DNA of 34,963 nucleotides, from positions 1 to 34,963 of the forward strand of contig NZ_LRTR01000585.1 of the NCBI RefSeq assembly GCF_001550375.1, read 5' to 3'. The notes below the pieces were generated by a model. That model saw only the letters and a program-made list of their open reading frames with translations. It did no database searches and had not been told where the DNA came from. The position numbers were made by a program, and so were the translations under genes. The number at the start of each line of letters is the position of its first letter. The stretch's first letter is position 1. Below are positions 32,744 to 34,963 of this stretch, piece after piece. Source of the stretch: Streptomyces europaeiscabiei (GTDB lineage: Bacteria; Actinomycetota; Actinomycetes; Streptomycetales; Streptomycetaceae).

Positions 32744-33239
32744 CGTCGGCGATGGCGCCGACGGTTTTGGCGTGGAACCGACGATGCAAGGCCCGCACCT
32801 CCCCGACCAGCTCCGGCACCGGCCCCTCGACTCTCACCCCGGGCGCGATGTCGCGTACCGGCAGCGTCCGCACAGGTGGCGCGGCTACTCCCAACTCACT
32901 GAGCCAGGAGGCGAGTTGCTCGGACGAAGCGACATACACGATACGGCCGAGGCCCACCCAGGCGTGGGCGGCCGCGCACATCGGACAGTGCTCGCCCGAG
33001 GTGTACACGGTCGCCGCCGCGCGCTCCCGCGCGGTGAGCCGGGAAGCCGACCAGCGGGCCAGCTCGAACTCCGGGTGACGGGTGCGGTCGCCGCCGGCCA
33101 CCCGGTTGTGGTCCTCGGTCAGAACCGTGCCGTCACCACCGACCAGGACCGAACCGAACGGCTCGTCGCCGGTCTCCAGCGCCTCGGTCGCGAGCTCCAC
33201 ACAGCGTCGCAGGTACACCAGTTCGGAGTCGTTCACCAT
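32736..33239 (-). CDS. Nucleoside/base deaminase (CDA superfamily)
   Basis: The 167-residue protein has the zinc-dependent cytidine deaminase fold. H55 and E57 in HPEFEL form the HxE zinc/proton motif, and C85 and C88 in EHCPMCAAA complete the metal site. PFGSVLVGGDG (27-37) is the usual first strand motif. The closest types are guanine or broad nucleoside deaminases; His replaces the usual Pro before the first cysteine. It should be cytosolic and act in purine or pyrimidine salvage. GAGGAGG lies about 11 bases before ATG 33239. The stop overlaps the acyltransferase start, so the two genes probably form an operon although no shared pathway is obvious. Confidence 0.9.
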   Translation of the reverse strand: MVNDSELVYLRRCVELATEALETGDEPFGSVLVGGDGTVLTEDHNRVAGGDRTRHPEFELARWSASRLTARERAAATVYTSGEHCPMCAAAHAWVGLGRIVYVASSEQLASWLSELGVAAPPVRTLPVRDIAPGVRVEGPVPELVGEVRALHRRFHAKTVGAIADDD

Positions 33240-33452
33240 GGTTGTCGCACCCTCCTCGAAACCGTCCGGACGCGTTCCGTGACGTGCACCTTACGTCGTG
33301 TGTCCGAATCCCGGGTCCTTGCGCGAGCGACACCCGTACGGGCCCGTCGGGCGGCCCGGCAAGCGGTGCGGTACGGGTCCGTATCGCTCCCGATGCGAAG
33401 AAGCGGGTGAATTCCGTTGCCAGGGCGAACGACTGATGATGGAGTGAGCGGT

Positions 33453-34247
33453 ATGGATCACGCTGCTGTGCTGGCACTGTTCGACCGGGACATGAGGGAG
33501 GGCGCCCGCCCCGACGGTCCCGGAGCCCGGATCGAGCGCGTGGGCGGGGTGGTGCGCCAGGTCGGTTTCGAGAACGGCTGGAGCGGTGTCGTCTGGTCCG
33601 ACCTGGACGAGGCGGGCGCCGACGCGGCGATCACCGAGCAGATCCGGTACTACTCCGGCCTGGGCCGCGACTTCGAGTGGAAGCTGTACGGCCACGATCT
33701 CCCGGTCGACCTGGGGCAGCGTCTGCGCGACGCCGGGTTCACGGCCGCTCCGGAGGAGACGCTGATGATCGCGGAGGTCGCCGACCTGTCCCTCGACGTC
33801 GAGCCGCCCGAGGGCGTGCGGATCCTGCCGGTCACCGACCGTGAGGGCGTGGAGCTTGTGGCAGAGGTCCATGAGAAGGCCTTCGGCAGGGACAGCACCC
33901 GTATGCGCCACCAGCTCCTGGCCCATGTCACGGCGGACCCCGACACGGTGATGGCCGTGGTGGCCCTCGCCGGCGACGAACCGGTGAGCGCCGCGCGCAT
34001 GGAGTTGCTTCCGGGTACGCGCTTCGCCGGTCTGTGGGGCGGCGGCACCGTCGAGGGCTGGCGCGGCCGCGGTGTCTACCGGGCCCTCGTCGCCCACCGC
34101 GCCCGCGTCGCCGCCGAACGCGGCTACCGCTACGTCCAGGTCGACGCGCTGGCCGGCAGTCGCCCGGTTCTGGCCCGCCTGGGCTTCGAGCCGCTCACGA
34201 CGACCACGCCGTACGAGTACGCGGTGGGGAGCACGGCGACCGCCTGA
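33453..34247 (+). CDS. GNAT family acetyltransferase
   Basis: The 264-residue protein has a C-terminal GNAT domain (about 125-260): VMAVVALAGDEPVSAARMEL, then the acetyl-CoA loop VEGWRGRGVYRALVAH (204-219) and VDALAGSRPVLARLGFEPL near the end. Residues 1-120 form an N-terminal extension with WKLYGHDLP, common in Streptomyces double-domain GNATs. The substrate is unknown. ATG 33453 has GGAGTGAG upstream; an in-frame ATG at 33417 adds 12 residues without better support. It converges on another GNAT gene at 34277, 29 bases away. Confidence 0.87.
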   Translation: MDHAAVLALFDRDMREGARPDGPGARIERVGGVVRQVGFENGWSGVVWSDLDEAGADAAITEQIRYYSGLGRDFEWKLYGHDLPVDLGQRLRDAGFTAAPEETLMIAEVADLSLDVEPPEGVRILPVTDREGVELVAEVHEKAFGRDSTRMRHQLLAHVTADPDTVMAVVALAGDEPVSAARMELLPGTRFAGLWGGGTVEGWRGRGVYRALVAHRARVAAERGYRYVQVDALAGSRPVLARLGFEPLTTTTPYEYAVGSTATA

Positions 34248-34276
34248 CCGTCCGGGCGGTGGGCCGCGCCGGGGTG

Positions 34277-34963
34277 TCACAGGTCCAGCTGGTATTCGAG
34301 GGACGTGTGCGTGGGCCGGTAACCGAGCGCGTCGTTGACCTGGCGCATCGGGATGTTGTGCTCGGCGGTGTCGGTGAGCAGGGCCAGCGTCGGGGCCAGG
34401 CCGTGGGCGTGGAGGACGGCTTTCGCCTTCATCCACAGGCCCAGCCCGTGCCCCCGGTGCTCGGGCAGTACGGCCGTACCGTAGTGCTGTCCGTCGCCGT
34501 CGCCGTCGCCGTCGCCCTTGCCGTCGCTCTTGTCGTCACCCGGCAGGACGAGCTCCGAGAAGCCGACGACGGTACCGCTCGACGTGTGCACCGCGGCCAC
34601 CGTGTACAGCCGGTCGCCGCGCCTCGCGATGGCCTCGGCGGCCGCGACGACCCGCTCGACGTCCCAGGCCACCGTCCCGTAGTCGGTGTCGCCCATCGGC
34701 ATGTCGTCCATCGCGCGGCGCGACGCGGCGTAGCTCCGCGCGAGTTCGGCCGGCACGACGCCCGTCCAGCTCGTCAAGCGGTAGCCCGGACGGGGCTGTT
34801 CGAGGATCCGCGCGAAGTGGTCGGGGTCGATCCCGGCGAGTTCGAGCCGGGCGTACGTCAACGTCAGCACCCGGCGGAAGCCGCGTGCCGCGAGGAACGC
34901 GTCGCCGGGGGAGCCCTGTTCGGCCTGTGCGAGGACCGCGCGGCGCCGCTCGGCGCGTGCCGA
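34277..34963 (-). CDS. GNAT family acetyltransferase, N-terminus outside the window
   Basis: The frame stays open on the minus strand to the window edge, adding AERRRAVLAQAEQG and FLAARGFRRV before the GTG at 34870. The gene therefore begins upstream, and 228 residues are visible. FLAARGFRRV looks like the end of a first GNAT domain, so this is probably a two-domain protein. The second domain has VVGFSELVLP, the acetyl-CoA loop LPEHRGHGLGLWMKAKAVL and NIPMRQVNDALGYRP. An unusual acidic insert DGKGDGDGDGDG before the loop is encoded by a hexamer repeat. Substrate unknown. It is the third GNAT in 4.4 kb but is not a recent copy of the others. Confidence 0.88.
   Translation of the reverse strand, partial: SARAERRRAVLAQAEQGSPGDAFLAARGFRRVLTLTYARLELAGIDPDHFARILEQPRPGYRLTSWTGVVPAELARSYAASRRAMDDMPMGDTDYGTVAWDVERVVAAAEAIARRGDRLYTVAAVHTSSGTVVGFSELVLPGDDKSDGKGDGDGDGDGQHYGTAVLPEHRGHGLGLWMKAKAVLHAHGLAPTLALLTDTAEHNIPMRQVNDALGYRPTHTSLEYQLDL
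34491..34514. repeat. Four perfect CCGTCG hexamer copies in a GNAT gene
   Basis: Four exact 6-base units encode the Gly-Asp repeat in the insert before the acetyl-CoA loop. The repeat keeps frame, so copy-number change would lengthen or shorten the insert without a frameshift. Confidence 0.9.

Noticed and set aside
30631..34963. Tandem duplication of GNAT genes
   Set aside because: The three GNAT proteins differ in domain layout and motifs and lie in different orientations, so recent duplication is not supported.

Overview
The window is high-GC actinobacterial chromosome, almost certainly Streptomyces. The evidence is strong GC bias at third codon positions, long antisense shadow frames, GGAGG-type ribosome sites with many GTG starts and one probable TTG start, an SsgA-family sporulation protein, an NsdA-like regulator, a DUF397 protein, a CGNR zinc-finger protein, and rare TTA codons. 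No tRNA, rRNA, CRISPR array, insertion sequence or phage gene was seen. The first and last genes are cut by the window edges.

Left part (1-16.4 kb) is acyl-CoA metabolism. It holds the end of a PYROXD2-like FAD oxidoreductase, a nitronate monooxygenase/acyl-CoA ligase operon, and then a DUF574-type methyltransferase and a secreted AhlM/aculeacin-type acylase. Divergent from the acylase are a second acyl-CoA ligase and an alpha/beta-hydrolase fused to an extra C-terminal domain. After these comes a block that closely matches, in content and partly in order, the Mycobacterium tuberculosis sterol side-chain region Rv3515c-Rv3523: a FadD19-like ligase divergent from an EchA19-like hydratase, followed by a translationally coupled DUF35 protein (Rv3521-like), Ltp4-like and Ltp3-like operon. 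The two thiolase-fold proteins lack the normal nucleophilic cysteine and probably act as carbon-carbon lyases with the DUF35 protein. Two nearly identical 17-bp palindromes, one before the monooxygenase operon and one between fadD19-like and echA19-like, suggest that one repressor controls both loci.

Middle part (16.4-28 kb) is mainly regulatory and developmental: a DUF397 protein, a transglutaminase-like protein, a CGNR zinc-finger protein and a small conserved protein (both apparently leaderless), a large peptidoglycan amidase, a phosphotransferase-fold protein divergent from an NsdA-like TPR regulator, a PAS-PP2C (RsbU-like) phosphatase, an SsgA-like protein and a baeRF3-type release-factor homologue. 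In-frame TTA codons occur in the methyltransferase, the phosphotransferase and the phosphatase, which suggests dependence on the bldA tRNA.

Right part (28-35 kb) holds a secreted DUF4232-like protein, a secreted tripeptidyl-aminopeptidase-like hydrolase, three GNAT acetyltransferases, a membrane acyltransferase and a nucleoside deaminase. The last two overlap by 8 bases and are probably co-translated.

The main points of interest are the two-site operator, the sterol-like lyase block, the hydrolase fusion, the TTA-codon genes, and several unexplained palindromes and repeats in intergenic DNA. All functions are read from motifs and family resemblance; no searches were run.
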